From PUPG01 sp031323845 (lineage in GTDB: Bacteria; Bacteroidota; Bacteroidia; Bacteroidales; UBA7960), in the NCBI GenBank assembly GCA_031323845.1, contig JAVIYP010000069.1, positions 1-13,213 of the forward strand: a DNA stretch of 13,213 nt. The letters are read 5' to 3'. A model generated the notes under the pieces. That model was not told the origin of the DNA, ran no database searches, and worked only from the letters and a program-made list of their open reading frames with translations. A program made the translations under genes and the position numbers. The first letter of the stretch is position 1. Each line of letters opens with the position of its first letter. Shown here in pieces: positions 12,261 to 13,213 of the stretch.

Positions 12261-13213
12261 ATGTTTGTACCCTACCTGCTGATAACGCTGCTGTTGCTGG
12301 GATTGCTGCTGATGTACTTCAGGGTGGCGCGGCGCTTTAACATCATAGACCATCCCGGCGGGCGTACCTCTCACGTCAGGCCGACCATTCGCGGCGGAGG
12401 CATCCTGTTCCCGGCGGCGGCGCTGATATGGTACCTGCTTTTCGGTATGCAAAACACCTGGGCGGTGACAGGCTTGTTACTCATCAGTGCTGTCAGTTTT
12501 TTTGATGATGCCGTCGGTGTCAGGGCCGAGATCCGCCTGGTGATACATATTGTGGCGGTCAGCATGCTGTTACACGAGATCGGACTGTGGAGCTATTACT
12601 GGTACTGGATCGCGCTGGCCTTTGTGCTCACGGCGGCCTGCATCAACGCCTTCAACTTCATGGACGGGATCAACGGCATCACCTCCTTTTACACCCTTGT
12701 AACGCTGGGTAGCTTCAGTCTGCTGAACAATGCGAACAGGCTGTTGTCACCCTTTTTTGATGGCCACCTGCCGGAGGGCTGGGTTTCCTTTCTGCCGGGA
12801 AGGCTGGTGGGGGCTGTCTTCGTCGCGGTGCTTGTGTTTTCGTTCTTCAATGCCCGGAAAAGAGCGCTCACCTTTGCCGGCGACGTCGGCAGCATCAGCA
12901 TCGCCTTCCTGATGTCATGGTTCATGATTGCCCTGATGAATATGTCGCACAGCTTTTACTGGATCCTGTTGTTTTCCGTTTACGGAATCGACACGGCCGT
13001 GACCATCTGCGTCCGCATCAGGCGAAAGGAGAACCTGTTCAGGCCGCACCGGCTGCACCTGTATCAGCTGCTTGCCAACGAAAGAGGCATGCCTCACCTT
13101 CGGGTGGCGGCTCTTTTCGCGATCACACAGCTGCTGGTGAACCTGGGCGTTATCGTATTGATTTTTTCAGGGAATATGACTTTGGCCGTCTTCCTGGCCA
13201 TACTCTTCCTGCT
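12261..13213 (+). CDS. MraY/WecA/WbpL-family undecaprenyl-phosphate sugar-1-phosphate transferase (3' end cut)
   Basis: The frame is open from ATG 12261 to the window end, giving 317 residues without a stop. Family motifs are all present: DHPGGRTSHVRPTIRGGGI (30-48), FFDDAVGV (80-87, the Asp pair for Mg), NAFNFMDGINGI (129-140), AGDVGS (206-211) and the HRLHLYQ loop (263-269). Several Leu/Ile/Val-rich membrane helices are clear, starting with residues 3-20. The protein sits in the inner membrane and moves a sugar-1-phosphate from a UDP-sugar to undecaprenyl phosphate, the first step of lipid-linked glycan assembly. The HRLHLYQ motif and the epimerase upstream favour the WbpL-like group over MraY itself. 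The start is preceded by no Shine-Dalgarno, but an ATG with five codons (12244) ends on a TAA that overlaps this ATG by one base. A full-length member would need little beyond the window edge. Confidence 0.93.
   Translation, partial: MFVPYLLITLLLLGLLLMYFRVARRFNIIDHPGGRTSHVRPTIRGGGILFPAAALIWYLLFGMQNTWAVTGLLLISAVSFFDDAVGVRAEIRLVIHIVAVSMLLHEIGLWSYYWYWIALAFVLTAACINAFNFMDGINGITSFYTLVTLGSFSLLNNANRLLSPFFDGHLPEGWVSFLPGRLVGAVFVAVLVFSFFNARKRALTFAGDVGSISIAFLMSWFMIALMNMSHSFYWILLFSVYGIDTAVTICVRIRRKENLFRPHRLHLYQLLANERGMPHLRVAALFAITQLLVNLGVIVLIFSGNMTLAVFLAILFL

Overview
The window looks like a chromosomal piece of a Bacteroidota genome, most likely Bacteroidales-like. This is inferred from three things: almost no Shine-Dalgarno sequences, A-rich leaders, and a polysaccharide locus ending in an epimerase plus a MraY/WecA-like sugar-phosphate transferase. 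Coding DNA is GC-rich by eye and the one long intergenic region is AT-rich. All twelve supported genes are on the + strand, and most gaps are 1 to 35 bases, so positions 1-11711 read as one or two operons.

Positions 1-7358 hold a small-molecule and ligation cassette. In order it encodes: the C-terminal part of a MmgE/PrpD-family enzyme (cut by the window edge), a U32-peptidase-like predicted TIM-barrel protein, a malate/L-lactate dehydrogenase-family oxidoreductase, an ATP-grasp ligase, a WbqC-family protein, a fumarase/adenylosuccinate-lyase superfamily enzyme of 3-carboxymuconate-cycloisomerase type, and a metal-dependent cyclase/kynurenine-formamidase-like protein. WbqC proteins are known from O-antigen loci, and here one sits inside the enzyme cassette. 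This suggests, as inference, that the enzymes make or attach an unusual acyl or amino-acid-like group carried by a sugar of the surface glycan. I do not recognise the complete gene set as a described pathway.

Positions 7381-11711 hold the glycan assembly genes: a GT2 glycosyltransferase, two GT4 glycosyltransferases, and an extended SDR epimerase/dehydratase related to enzymes that make UDP-linked HexNAc or QuiNAc-type sugars.

Positions 11712-12260 are a gene-free, AT-rich spacer of about 550 bases. It contains a degenerate duplicated element and then three successive short tandem arrays: a 7-base unit x4, an 8-base unit x8 and another 8-base unit x4. The spacer separates the epimerase from the last gene, a MraY/WecA/WbpL-type undecaprenyl-phosphate sugar-1-phosphate transferase that runs off the right edge.

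Working model: the cassette makes and activates a modification, the epimerase supplies a nucleotide sugar, the last gene starts the lipid-linked oligosaccharide, and the three glycosyltransferases extend it. No Wzx flippase, Wzy polymerase, transporter, regulator, RNA gene or transposase is visible in the window.
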